30,738 bases of DNA from the NCBI GenBank assembly GCA_964347035.1, contig CAYFXE010000034.1, positions 1 through 30,738 on the forward strand, in the 5' to 3' direction. Below are positions 1-7,179 of the stretch, in pieces. The first letter of the stretch is position 1; every line of letters starts with the position of its first letter. Source of the stretch: CAYFXE01 sp964347035. GTDB taxonomy: Bacteria; Acidobacteriota; Aminicenantia; Aminicenantales; Aminicenantaceae. The notes under the pieces are model-generated. The model saw nothing but the letters and a program-made list of their open reading frames with translations. It did no database searches and was not told where the DNA came from. A program made the translations under genes and the position numbers.

Positions 1-531
1 CCTGATAGACATTTATCCCGAACCTTCTATAGAACCACTGACCATAGGGTATGAATCGACTGTGATCATCAATCGAGCAGATCAGATACAGATCTCCCAG
101 CAATGGAAAATAAGTCTTCCCCATTATGTCTATTTGCCATAGCTCATTCGGCTCTTCGGCCTCGAAGCGTTTAACCCTTTTTACAGGAGGCAAAGAAACG
201 CGGCTAATATGATGTCGGACTAATACGCGACGACCTGTCTCTCTATGGACAGGGAGATCCAGTTTGTCTCGAATGAATCTTGCTGAGCGATGCTTGCCTT
301 CCAGTTTGCATCGAACGATCCTTCGGTTATCTTTATCTGTAAGCTTTCTATTATTGCCTCTTCTTCGATCCTCTAAGCTTTCCGCGCCTTCTTCAAGATA
401 CTTCTTCTTGCATCGCAATATGCTTCTTTTTGAACACCTCAGCCTCTTAGCAGCTTCCTTGGTTGTTATTCTCCCTCTTATAACCTCTAAAATGACGTTT
501 TTTTTAACCTGGCTCTATTCTTATTTTCCAT
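1..531 (-). pseudogene. IS transposase, 5' part, frameshifted and cut by window edge
   Basis: The minus strand encodes the N-terminal part of a DDE integrase-type transposase. An ATG at 531 has a good Shine-Dalgarno sequence (GGGAGG) just upstream. After about ten codons the reading frame must shift -1 at a run of eight A (plus-strand T8 at 498-505) to enter the long frame. That frame then reads a helix-turn-helix region (RGRITTKEAAKRLRCSKRS), a basic linker (RRIVRCKLEGKHRSARFIRD) and the start of the rve catalytic core, with ELWQIDIMG carrying the first catalytic Asp and SIDDHSRF following it. The frame is open to base 1, so the second Asp and the Glu lie outside the window. The layout resembles IS481/IS3-like elements. 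The shift could be programmed slippage on A8 or a decay indel. Family-level confidence is moderate. Confidence 0.8.
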
Positions 532-573
532 GTGACCTCCCGTTTCATTACCCATTGGAAAAATCACATTGGA

Positions 574-616
574 TGACAGTTTAAATGTGGCAAAAAGGTG
601 ACAGTTCAAATGTGGC
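574..616. repeat. Tandem terminal repeat of the insertion sequence
   Basis: Two copies of an 18-base unit, TGACAGTTTAAATGTGGC at 574-591 and TGACAGTTCAAATGTGGC at 599-616, differ at one base and have a 25-base period. They lie immediately outside the transposase start, where the end of the element is expected, and probably serve as terminal and subterminal transposase-binding sites. The other end of the element is outside the window, so the inverted copy cannot be confirmed. Confidence 0.6.
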
Positions 617-656
617 GTAACACTAATCGTTGCATCTGCAAGCAAGGAGGGGAGGG

Positions 657-1208
657 ATGAAAAAACTACTCATGATTATTTCTCTTGTCATTCTGCTTTG
701 TTTTACTTTTAGTTGTCAGCATGAGGGTGAAGAGACAGCTGAGGAACCTACTGTAGATGTCGAGGCAGATATTGTGGCTAAGAATAAGGAAGCAGTACGG
801 TAGATGCTCGAGGAAACATGCAAAATGAATTATGCGGCATGGGATGAGGTTTGTTCACCAGATTATGTAGGTAGATTTGCTGGCATACCTGAATCGATGA
901 ACCTGGAGGAACACAAAAAAGCCAACCGCCTTTTCTTTGTAGCCTTTCCTGATTTTAAACATGAGATAAATGATATAGTGGCTGAGCCTGATAGGGCTGT
1001 CTTTTATGTTACTCTAACTGGTACCCATGAGGGAGAATTTATGGGAATCCCACCGACTGGCAAGAAGATAAAATACACAGGCTTGGTTTGGGTACGTTTC
1101 TTAGAAGGAAAAATCGTGGAGGCCTATGGAGTCTCGGATATGCTAACTCTTATGCAGCAACTCGGCATGGGGCTTAAGCCGAAGGAGAAAGAAAAGCCAA
1201 TTTATTGA
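657..1208 (+). pseudogene. SnoaL-like secreted lipoprotein interrupted by in-frame amber
   Basis: An ATG at 657 follows a strong purine-rich ribosome site (GGAGGGGAGGG). It starts a lipoprotein signal peptide (MKKLLMIISLVILLCFTFSC, lipobox TFSC) and an acidic linker. After 48 codons a TAG (801-803) stops the frame. The same frame resumes directly at 804 and encodes about 134 residues of a SnoaL-like/ester-cyclase fold, with MGIPPTGKKIKYTGLVWVRF and a C-terminal GKIVEAYGVSDML stretch typical of the family. The join (KNKEAVR-stop-MLEETCK) reads as one continuous protein, so a single substitution such as CAG to TAG is the simplest explanation. The part from 804 could be made as a cytoplasmic fragment, but no good ribosome site precedes it. 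The substrate is unknown. Confidence 0.7.
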
Positions 1209-1246
1209 TCTCGGAAGAAAGCGGAATAGGCGGCATCCTTACACAG

Positions 1247-1555
1247 TCATAAATCTGTGTTTTTGTAGGGTTTCACTATTAGCATCAATCCCTGAACGTT
1301 TTGGACCACTACTTTATCGCCGGGCATGAGAGGCTCCTCACCCGTGGCCCCCCATAATTCACCGTGTACAAAAATCCTTCCCTCATTACCACTCCATTCC
1401 CTAACCTTACCGATTTCCCCAATCAAGCCCGAGGCTCCAGTTACAGATCTTTTCTGCTTTTTTGTGATGAGCCAGAACAACGGGAGAATGGCATGTTCAA
1501 TCAATTCATAGAGCAAATATGCCAGAAGAACAAAGAGTAAGATTTTAAGTATCAT
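1247..1555 (-). CDS. Short NfeD-like membrane protein
   Basis: This 102-residue protein has one N-terminal membrane segment (ILKILLFVLLAYLLYELI) and a short cytoplasmic linker rich in Lys/Arg. It ends in a small beta-barrel: GLIGEIGKVREW, GRIFVHGELWGA, and LMPGDKVVVQNVQGLMLIVKP. This is the OB-fold pattern of the NfeD C-terminal domain, in which a Gly-rich first strand is followed by the GELW motif. Full-length NfeD proteins usually carry more membrane segments or a ClpP-like domain, so this is the short form. Such proteins often sit beside SPFH/stomatin genes; none is present here. It converges with the SnoaL-like gene. The ribosome site is weak. Confidence 0.75.
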   Translation of the reverse strand: MILKILLFVLLAYLLYELIEHAILPLFWLITKKQKRSVTGASGLIGEIGKVREWSGNEGRIFVHGELWGATGEEPLMPGDKVVVQNVQGLMLIVKPYKNTDL

Positions 1556-1725
1556 TGATTCCGTTTAGTTTCGATCTACAAATTTAAAAAGCTTATCTTA
1601 AACAGAAAATACCTTAGTCTCAAACAAGGAATTGGAATATCTCAGGTTTGAACCCAGAATCAGCCGAAGATAAGCCTCGCCTGGATGTGAGGGATTGATA
1701 GAAGGAATATTAGGGACGATTTGTG

Positions 1726-2043
1726 TTATTTCTTTTTATTCTTCTTTTCCTTGGCTATTCTATATTCTGCCGCTTTCCTTGACTCAAAATAAATCTTGGA
1801 CAGCATTCGGTGTACATCTTCTCTTTGCATATCTACTTGAGCTTCAGCTTTTATCAGCTCATGAATTTCCTTGGGCGTCATCTCTAGCTTCAATTCTGGA
1901 TAAAGATTAGGCACTGTGGCTAAAATCCAGTTGCATATCATCGTTCTAATGACTTCGGAGAAACTCAGGTCATATTTATTAACTAATAATTTGATATAAT
2001 CCTCAAGCCAATCGGGAAGCATAACCTGATATCTTTTAAGCAT
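1726..2043 (-). CDS. Ribbon-helix-helix type DNA-binding protein
   Basis: This 105-residue basic protein starts at an ATG with an excellent ribosome site (AGGAGG five to ten bases upstream). Residues 1-42 fit a ribbon-helix-helix fold: a short strand (KRYQVMLPDWL), helix A (EDYIKLLVNKYDL), then the S-F-S-E turn and helix B (VIRTMICNWIL). The remainder is helical and charged and ends in a Lys-rich tail. RHH proteins usually act as dimeric repressors or antitoxins. No complete toxin gene is adjacent; only a broken PIN-domain gene lies upstream on the same strand. An inverted repeat in its upstream region (2068-2146) is a possible autoregulatory operator. The target is unknown. Confidence 0.6.
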   Translation of the reverse strand: MLKRYQVMLPDWLEDYIKLLVNKYDLSFSEVIRTMICNWILATVPNLYPELKLEMTPKEIHELIKAEAQVDMQREDVHRMLSKIYFESRKAAEYRIAKEKKNKKK

Positions 2044-2067
2044 TTTTACCTCCTATTTTAGTGAATA

Positions 2068-2146
2068 ATACCAGAAACTTTGGATAAAACAACATTTTTT
2101 TCTGTGATATAAGATATAAATCATTTCAGCTTCCCGATTCTGGTAT
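2068..2146. promoter_or_regulatory. Inverted repeat upstream of the RHH gene, candidate operator
   Basis: ATACCAGAA (2068-2076) and its exact reverse complement TTCTGGTAT (2138-2146) flank an AT-rich 61-base stretch directly upstream of the RHH gene. The spacing would suit two operator half-regions around the promoter. Nine-base arms can arise by chance in AT-rich sequence, so this is tentative. Confidence 0.25.
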
Positions 2147-2202
2147 GAAAGCTGTGCGGAATCCCTACCGACCATTTTTCTTTTTCTGGGGTCTGAATGG
2201 AA

Positions 2203-2532
2203 TCAGCCTGAAACAAAGCGGTCCAGACGGACGGCTATCTCAGGAAATGTTTTTAAGATCATGGTGTCCATGGTGACGAGGGGGATACCAAGCTCCTGCG
2301 CCACAACGACAAATTCAGCATCATAAGCCGAGCAGTCCATCGAGGTTGCTAGCCGCACCACATCAATAGATCCCACAGCATATTCGCCTGTCATCATAAA
2401 AAATTTCGCCTCTCCCACGATCTGGACAGCATCTTCGAATTTGATATATCCCTCCCTGATACATTTCACCACAACGTTACGAAACTCACTCCTCAAAAGT
2501 AGAGGTGCAACCCACTGAGAATCCTTTGATTC
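2203..2532 (-). pseudogene. VapC-like PIN toxin, N-terminus lost
   Basis: The frame encodes the C-terminal two thirds of a PIN-domain ribonuclease of the VapC type. Visible parts are SQWVAPLLLRSEFRNVVV, DCSAYDAEFVVVAQELGIPLVTMD (the family's conserved Asp-containing YDAEFV and VTMD segments) and a LKTFPEIAVRL end. The N-terminal strand carrying the first catalytic Asp (normally M-x-V-D-T-N) is absent. Reading upstream in frame, a TGA at 2533-2535 precedes ESKDSQWVAP and no start-plus-Asp motif is found. Starting at the internal TTG (2496) would give 97 residues lacking a key catalytic Asp. No cognate antitoxin precedes it. It is most likely a dead toxin remnant. Confidence 0.65.
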
Positions 2533-2753
2533 TCATGTAAAGACGGCTATAAATTCGATATTTTCTCATGACATTTTACAAATGGAATGGCCGATATTTT
2601 TATTACGCAGAAAAACTGGAAAAAGTGACAGTGATTTTTTTGCGATAAAAATATTACGATTTGAAAACTTATCTGAAAGAAGTCGTATATGTATATATAG
2701 ATATATAATGAAAATATATAATATGAACACTTTAAACAATACTGGAGAGGGAA
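2533..2753. other. AT-rich upstream region of the ABC genes
   Basis: This region is strongly AT-rich with no credible gene. Two TATAAT boxes (2704-2709 and 2717-2722) sit 30-50 bases before the permease start, and a TTGAAA (2661-2666) lies further upstream, but none of the pairs has ideal spacing. It probably contains the promoter of the ABC operon; the exact promoter cannot be chosen from sequence. Confidence 0.35.
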
Positions 2754-4169
2754 ATGTTACGAGATATTATTAAGAAAGAAATTCAGGACACAATCATGAG
2801 CCCTAGGTTTGTTTTCACTTTTTTGCTCTGCACCATCCTCATCCTGCTCTCGGTGTACACCGGAATCAATAATTATCAGGCCGAGCTAAAGGAACACAGC
2901 GCTGCCATGGCCTTGAACAAGAAGAATCTGGAAAGCCAGCAGTCATACGGCCAGCTCGCAGGATTAGGAACCAAAATAAACAGAAAGCCTCAGGTGCTGA
3001 GCACTATCGTCAGCGGAATCTGGGAGGCTGTAGGCCGTGTTGCCGAAGTCAACATTGCCTATGATCCGAGCATGATTGAATCCAAATACAGCAGTAATCC
3101 CATTTTTGCCGTTTTCGGTCCTCTTGACCTGTCATTCATCGTTAAGATTGTCCTTAGCCTTTTTGCCATACTTTTTACCTATGATGCGATAGTCGGTGAA
3201 AAGGAGAGAGGCACGTTGAAACTTGCGCTTTCAAACAGGGTTCCGAGAGATAGGCTGATTCTTGGGAAAGCCATAGGCGGTTTTACCAGTCTCTTGATCC
3301 CCCTGGTCATTCCCTTGGTGCTCGGCCTTCTGATTCTGATGATTTATCCGAATATTTCTCTAAAGGGTGATGACTGGCTCAGGATCGGAATGATCTTTGT
3401 CATGTTTCTTCTTTACCTCTCAGTTTTTTTCACCCTTGGACTCTTTATTTCAGCAAGAACGACCAGGTCATCAACCAGCTTTTTGCTTTTGTTGTTCATC
3501 TGGGTCACTTTTGTAACGGTGATACCGAAAGCCGCTGTTATGATAGCCGGCCAGATTAAGCCCATTCCATCTGTGCATGAGATCACTGCTCAAAAAGATG
3601 CCTACCTACAGGAAATTCAGAAGGAAGCCGGAGAGGAGTACAGACAGTATATTAAAGATAATCCCCGCCCTGGAAAAGACAAGCCAGAAGAACGCAAGAG
3701 ATGGGATGAAGAGACGAGAAAATGGGGGGAAGAGTTTCGGGGCAGATTGCTCGCAAAGATTGAAGAACAAAATGCTGCAGTCGAAAGGGACTATCAGACG
3801 AAAATGAACCAGCAGCAGAGGCTTGCTGTTAATTTGTCGCGTGTTTCTCCTGCCTCGGCCTTGATGTTTGCTTCTATGAGCCTGGGCAGAACCGGTGTAA
3901 GCGAGCATGAAAGATTCCTAAACTCGGTAAAGACATACAAACCGATATTTTCAAAATGGATTAATCAAAAAATTGGGGATTCTCAACCTCCTCAAGAAGG
4001 ACAGCAGACAAAGCTTGATTTGAGCGATATGCCGCAACACGAATTCTCGCCTGAAGGATTCAGCGAATCCATGACTCGCATGCTGCCAGACCTAGTTTTG
4101 ATGGTCTTTCTGATCATCCTGTTTTTTGTCGGAGCGTATATATCATTTATTAGATATGACGTCCGGTAA
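2754..4169 (+). CDS. ABC-2 type transporter permease
   Basis: This 471-residue inner-membrane permease starts at an ATG with a GGAGAGG ribosome site. It has a first membrane helix at about 18-38, then a roughly 85-residue extracytoplasmic region. The conserved ABC-2 block follows (IVKIVLSLFAILFTYDAIVGEKERGTLKLAL, about 125-160, with the E-K-E-R-G-T coupling motif). More helices lie at about 173-197, 208-233 and 240-265. A long charged extracytoplasmic region (about 270-440) rich in Glu/Lys/Gln precedes a final helix near 445-465. The big second loop is reminiscent of permeases in gliding/export or NosY-like ABC systems. The ATPase follows 54 bases downstream and then the NEW3 protein, so the three genes probably form one operon. 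The substrate is unknown. Confidence 0.85.
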   Translation: MLRDIIKKEIQDTIMSPRFVFTFLLCTILILLSVYTGINNYQAELKEHSAAMALNKKNLESQQSYGQLAGLGTKINRKPQVLSTIVSGIWEAVGRVAEVNIAYDPSMIESKYSSNPIFAVFGPLDLSFIVKIVLSLFAILFTYDAIVGEKERGTLKLALSNRVPRDRLILGKAIGGFTSLLIPLVIPLVLGLLILMIYPNISLKGDDWLRIGMIFVMFLLYLSVFFTLGLFISARTTRSSTSFLLLLFIWVTFVTVIPKAAVMIAGQIKPIPSVHEITAQKDAYLQEIQKEAGEEYRQYIKDNPRPGKDKPEERKRWDEETRKWGEEFRGRLLAKIEEQNAAVERDYQTKMNQQQRLAVNLSRVSPASALMFASMSLGRTGVSEHERFLNSVKTYKPIFSKWINQKIGDSQPPQEGQQTKLDLSDMPQHEFSPEGFSESMTRMLPDLVLMVFLIILFFVGAYISFIRYDVR

Positions 4170-4223
4170 ATGAATCGGAATTTCATGAATCAAAGAAATA
4201 AACATAATAATTAAGAGGGAATC

Positions 4224-4946
4224 ATGTTAGAAGCAAAAGATCTTACAAAAAGATATGAAGACGGGCTGTTGGCCCTCGATCATTTGAACCTGAAAGTGGC
4301 GCCAGGAGAAATATTCTGTATGTTCGGGGCTAACGGTGCTGGCAAAACAACCGCGATCAACCTTTTCCTGGGTTTTATCCCTCCTACTGAAGGAACCGCG
4401 CTTATCGAAGGAGTGGATGTCGTAAAAGAGCCGTTGAAGTCGAAAGAGTATGTATCGTTTGTTTCTGAAAATGTTATGCTGTACGGAAATTTTACTGCCT
4501 ATCAGAACCTCGATTATTTTTCAAGACTGGCGGGTCGACGCAACCTAAAGAAAACCGACTATGCCCAGGTGATGAAACGAGTCGGGCTTCAGGAAGAAGC
4601 GTTTAATATGAGAACCAAGAATTTTTCTAAGGGAATGCGCCAGAAGCTGGGCATCGCCGTGGCCATACTGAAAGATGCACCCAATCTCATCCTTGATGAG
4701 CCGACCTCGGGTCTTGATCCGAGGTCGGGTCAGGAATTCCTTGATCTTATCCTCGAGCTGCGGGATAAAGGAAAGTCGATTTTTATTTCATCGCATGATA
4801 TATTCCGGGCAAAATACATCGCTGATAGAGTCGGATTCATGTTGCAGGGAAAGCTCGTCATGATGAAAACGAGTGAGGAACTCAAGGGAGAAGACCTGAA
4901 TAAGCTCTACGTTGATTACATGCAGGAACATGCCGAGGCCGGATAA
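4224..4946 (+). CDS. ABC transporter ATP-binding protein
   Basis: This 240-residue nucleotide-binding subunit would power the preceding permease. Walker A is GANGAGKT (35-42), the signature is FSKGM (134-138, replacing LSGGQ), Walker B is LILDE (155-159) followed by PTSGLDP, and the H-loop His is in SSHD (H191). The Q-loop region reads VSFVSENVMLYGN, so Glu82 takes the place of the usual Gln, an unusual substitution at the site that contacts the permease and Mg. GAGGGA before the ATG is a suitable ribosome site. Length and motifs fit ABC-2 export or CcmA-type ATPases. Confidence 0.92.
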   Translation: MLEAKDLTKRYEDGLLALDHLNLKVAPGEIFCMFGANGAGKTTAINLFLGFIPPTEGTALIEGVDVVKEPLKSKEYVSFVSENVMLYGNFTAYQNLDYFSRLAGRRNLKKTDYAQVMKRVGLQEEAFNMRTKNFSKGMRQKLGIAVAILKDAPNLILDEPTSGLDPRSGQEFLDLILELRDKGKSIFISSHDIFRAKYIADRVGFMLQGKLVMMKTSEELKGEDLNKLYVDYMQEHAEAG

Positions 4947-5040
4947 GGTTATCTAGTCTATTCATGATTCTATTCCATGATAAAATAAAGTATCGGTTGT
5001 TGCTGGTGTTTAGCATGATCAGAGAATGGAGGCAAATGCG

Positions 5041-6519
5041 ATGAAAATTTTCATGAGAATCTCTACGGTCGTTTTGTTGCTGATCTTTACTGTCAATTTC
5101 TTATACACCCAAGAATCCCAGACACTGAAGCTTTTAGCCCTTAAACGCGCCCAACTTCAACTCGAGGAGAAGAAGGGAGAATTCGACAGAGCAATGTGGC
5201 TGAATGAAAGGGGATTGATCTCAGAGCAAGAGTTTGTCCAGAAGAGGACTGCCTATCTTCAGGCTCAAGTGAGCTATCAGGAGGCCCTGATAAGTTTTAT
5301 GGGAAGTGAAGCCCGGATTTCTGTGGCGAGCGCTGTCAAATATCAAGACAAAGCAGGGAAAAAATTCGTGCGCGTTTCGCTTCGTTATTCCTCGAAAGAA
5401 CTCAAAGAACTCGCCAAATTGAATATAGACGCCAAAGATATTTTTCCGCTCGATTTTCTCCAAGAAATTAAAGATGTCTATGTTTCTTTGAGATCTGAAG
5501 GGAAAATTATCTCTGATCCTTATGAGAAGACAGTTCCCTCCTTGTCTCTGGAGCAGGAAAGACAGGTGACCTTTCAACTTTTAAAAGATGTTGAAAATTT
5601 AGATGTGAACGTCTTTTATGCCGGGAAGAACGAAACCACCTCAGTGTATCTCCAGAAAGGCTTGAGTGCTAACATCGTGACTGTTAATTCGGCTCAATTT
5701 TCCCAGGAGGCAGACCTGGAGAGCGAAGCCACGTATGACTTATCCCTGGAGAAGTTCAGTGGAGAGGAGAATGTCTTCAGGCTCAAAGTCGTCAACCTTC
5801 CCCAGCAGATCACCTATGAATTCATCAACCCCCAAACTCAAGCCCGGCTTTCGCAGATTAAATTCACGGAAGGTGTGACCAGCATGGATCTTTCTTTGAA
5901 GCTCTTCCTTCCCAAGAATGCAGATGAACAGGTTGTCATCGGAAAACCCATTGAATTTCTCTGTCTGGCTCTCGATAGTGAGCAATCATCCAGACTTAAC
6001 GAGATGATCTCCCGCTCATCAACAGTTGACTCGAAGGAAATTGAAAATCTCAAGGTAGGAAGCGTCAAGCTGGAGATCATTCCACAGGGTGTAGGGAAAG
6101 TTGAGGTCCTGGCTCTCAACCTCTACCACGAGATAAAGGTGGGACAGAACGTAAACATGGAGGTGAGGGTAAGGAATACGGGTACCCGCAGGTTAAACAA
6201 TATAAGAATCTTCACGGACTTGCCGTTGAACTGGCGTTCTGAGATCAACCCTGATCTTATTGCCTCTCTTGACCAGAGCAAAGAGGAAATAGTCGCCATC
6301 GACTTTATACCTCCTGAAGGCGTATCTGTGGGCGATTATGAACCAAAAATAAGAACAGAGTGCATTGCTGATAACCGTCGGGTGGAATCAGAAGATAAGA
6401 TTGTCAGAGTCCATATCAGTGGTAAGACGAATGTCCTCGGTATCACTCTGTTGGTCATCTTTCTTGTCGGGCTCTTGGTGGGGATTGTTGTCTTCGGGAT
6501 CAAACTGACGAGAAGATAA
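5041..6519 (+). CDS. Secreted NEW3-domain protein with N-terminal helical hairpin
   Basis: I chose the ATG at 5041 because GGAGG lies about eight bases upstream and the product then begins with a clean signal peptide (MKIFMRISTVVLLLIFTVNF). The mature protein (492 residues in all) starts with two charged helices, ALKRAQLQLEEKKGEFDRA and EQEFVQKRTAYLQAQVSYQEA, that resemble the alpha-hairpin of membrane-fusion or TolC-type proteins. A long beta-rich region follows. A C-terminal Ig-like NEW3/COG1470-type domain (about 385-465; VGQNVNMEVRVRNTGTRRLN) leads to a final membrane helix (about 468-490) and Lys/Arg stop-transfer. The protein would be anchored with its bulk outside the cytoplasm. Its position directly after an ABC permease and ATPase suggests an accessory or substrate-binding role. 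Function is inferred from context only. Confidence 0.7.
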   Translation: MKIFMRISTVVLLLIFTVNFLYTQESQTLKLLALKRAQLQLEEKKGEFDRAMWLNERGLISEQEFVQKRTAYLQAQVSYQEALISFMGSEARISVASAVKYQDKAGKKFVRVSLRYSSKELKELAKLNIDAKDIFPLDFLQEIKDVYVSLRSEGKIISDPYEKTVPSLSLEQERQVTFQLLKDVENLDVNVFYAGKNETTSVYLQKGLSANIVTVNSAQFSQEADLESEATYDLSLEKFSGEENVFRLKVVNLPQQITYEFINPQTQARLSQIKFTEGVTSMDLSLKLFLPKNADEQVVIGKPIEFLCLALDSEQSSRLNEMISRSSTVDSKEIENLKVGSVKLEIIPQGVGKVEVLALNLYHEIKVGQNVNMEVRVRNTGTRRLNNIRIFTDLPLNWRSEINPDLIASLDQSKEEIVAIDFIPPEGVSVGDYEPKIRTECIADNRRVESEDKIVRVHISGKTNVLGITLLVIFLVGLLVGIVVFGIKLTRR

Positions 6520-6566
6520 CTTAACAGATAAACTCGACTTGTGAATTATCAAGATTAGTAAAAATT

Positions 6567-6609
6567 CCTTGGGCAAAGTATTCTTTTGCCTATAATCACC
6601 AAGGTTTTT
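6567..6609 (+). terminator. Possible hairpin terminator after the ABC/NEW3 genes
   Basis: CCTTGG (6567-6572) pairs with CCAAGG (6599-6604), followed by five T. Inside it a second stem GGCAAA/TTTGCC (6572-6577/6585-6590) can form. The two stems share one base, so they are not perfectly nested. The same segment holds a TATAAT (6591-6596) with TTGGGC 16 bases upstream, so it may instead contain a promoter for the next small gene. Confidence 0.35.
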
Positions 6610-6758
6610 CCTTAATACTTTATATAAATAGACCTCGATCTCTGAAGGAAGCTGAGCCTGGTGTTAGCATTTTTGCGAGAAATATTTTGACTAAATGTCC
6701 AATATTCGATAGAAAAATAACAAAGAAACAAAAAGATGACAACAAGGAGGCAGTGATC

Positions 6759-7052
6759 ATGTTTGCCCGCTTACTTAAAATTAAAACAAACATTGACCAG
6801 ATAGATGAAGTCGCTACGATCTTCAAAGAGAGTGTTATTCCTTTGTGTAAAGAACAGAAAGGATTTGTAACAGCCTATTTTCTGGCTGATCGCCAAAACG
6901 GGAATTGTATTCCGATCACAGTTTGGGAGAGCGAGGAAGACATGCTTGAGACGGAAAGAAATCGATTTTTCCAAGAACAGCTGGTCAAAATTATGGGCTT
7001 CTTCCTGTCATCACCTATACGTGAGGCATACGAAGTCATCGTCCAGGGCTAG
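6759..7052 (+). CDS. Small ABM-like (antibiotic biosynthesis monooxygenase fold) protein
   Basis: The ATG at 6759 is preceded by AAGGAGG at a spacing of eight, which fixes the start and gives 97 residues. The protein has the dimeric alpha/beta ferredoxin-like pattern of ABM/YgiN-type domains: a first strand (FARLLKIKTN), a helix containing DEVATIFKESVIPLCKEQKGF, a strand TAYFLADRQNGNCIPITVWES, and a second helix EDMLETERNRFFQEQ. The W-E-S-E-E-D motif after the third strand is typical. Such proteins range from quinol monooxygenases to heme-degrading enzymes to stress sensors. The catalytic role cannot be decided here. It appears to be a monocistronic gene. Confidence 0.6.
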   Translation: MFARLLKIKTNIDQIDEVATIFKESVIPLCKEQKGFVTAYFLADRQNGNCIPITVWESEEDMLETERNRFFQEQLVKIMGFFLSSPIREAYEVIVQG

Positions 7053-7059
7053 GCAAACA

Positions 7060-7133
7060 GTAACTCAGCAAAATAAGAATATCTTCTATTCTCTTTCTGA
7101 GTTACAGTGTCACTGAGCAACTGAGTCACTGTC
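7060..7133. repeat. Intergenic palindromic repeat, AACTGAG type
   Basis: GTAACTCAG (7060-7068) pairs with CTGAGTTAC (7097-7105). A second overlapping stem is formed by ACAGTG and CACTGT around a TGAGCAACTGAG core. Related sequence occurs at 13674-13700 and 22599-22703, so this is a dispersed repeat rather than a gene-specific structure. No T-run follows the stems. Confidence 0.5.
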
Positions 7134-7179
7134 TAAGTTGACTCTGATTTTATTAATGACTATCCTATAGGAGCCATTT

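Noticed and set aside
264..584. Plus-strand open frame over the IS
   Set aside because: It is antisense to the transposase, whose HTH and DDE motifs are on the minus strand.
2582..2773. Small plus-strand frame before the ABC permease
   Set aside because: It is AT-rich, has no ribosome site, resembles no protein and overlaps the permease start and likely promoter.
3606..3908. Minus-strand frame inside the permease gene
   Set aside because: It is a shadow of the charged loop of the permease and has no ribosome site or recognisable domain.
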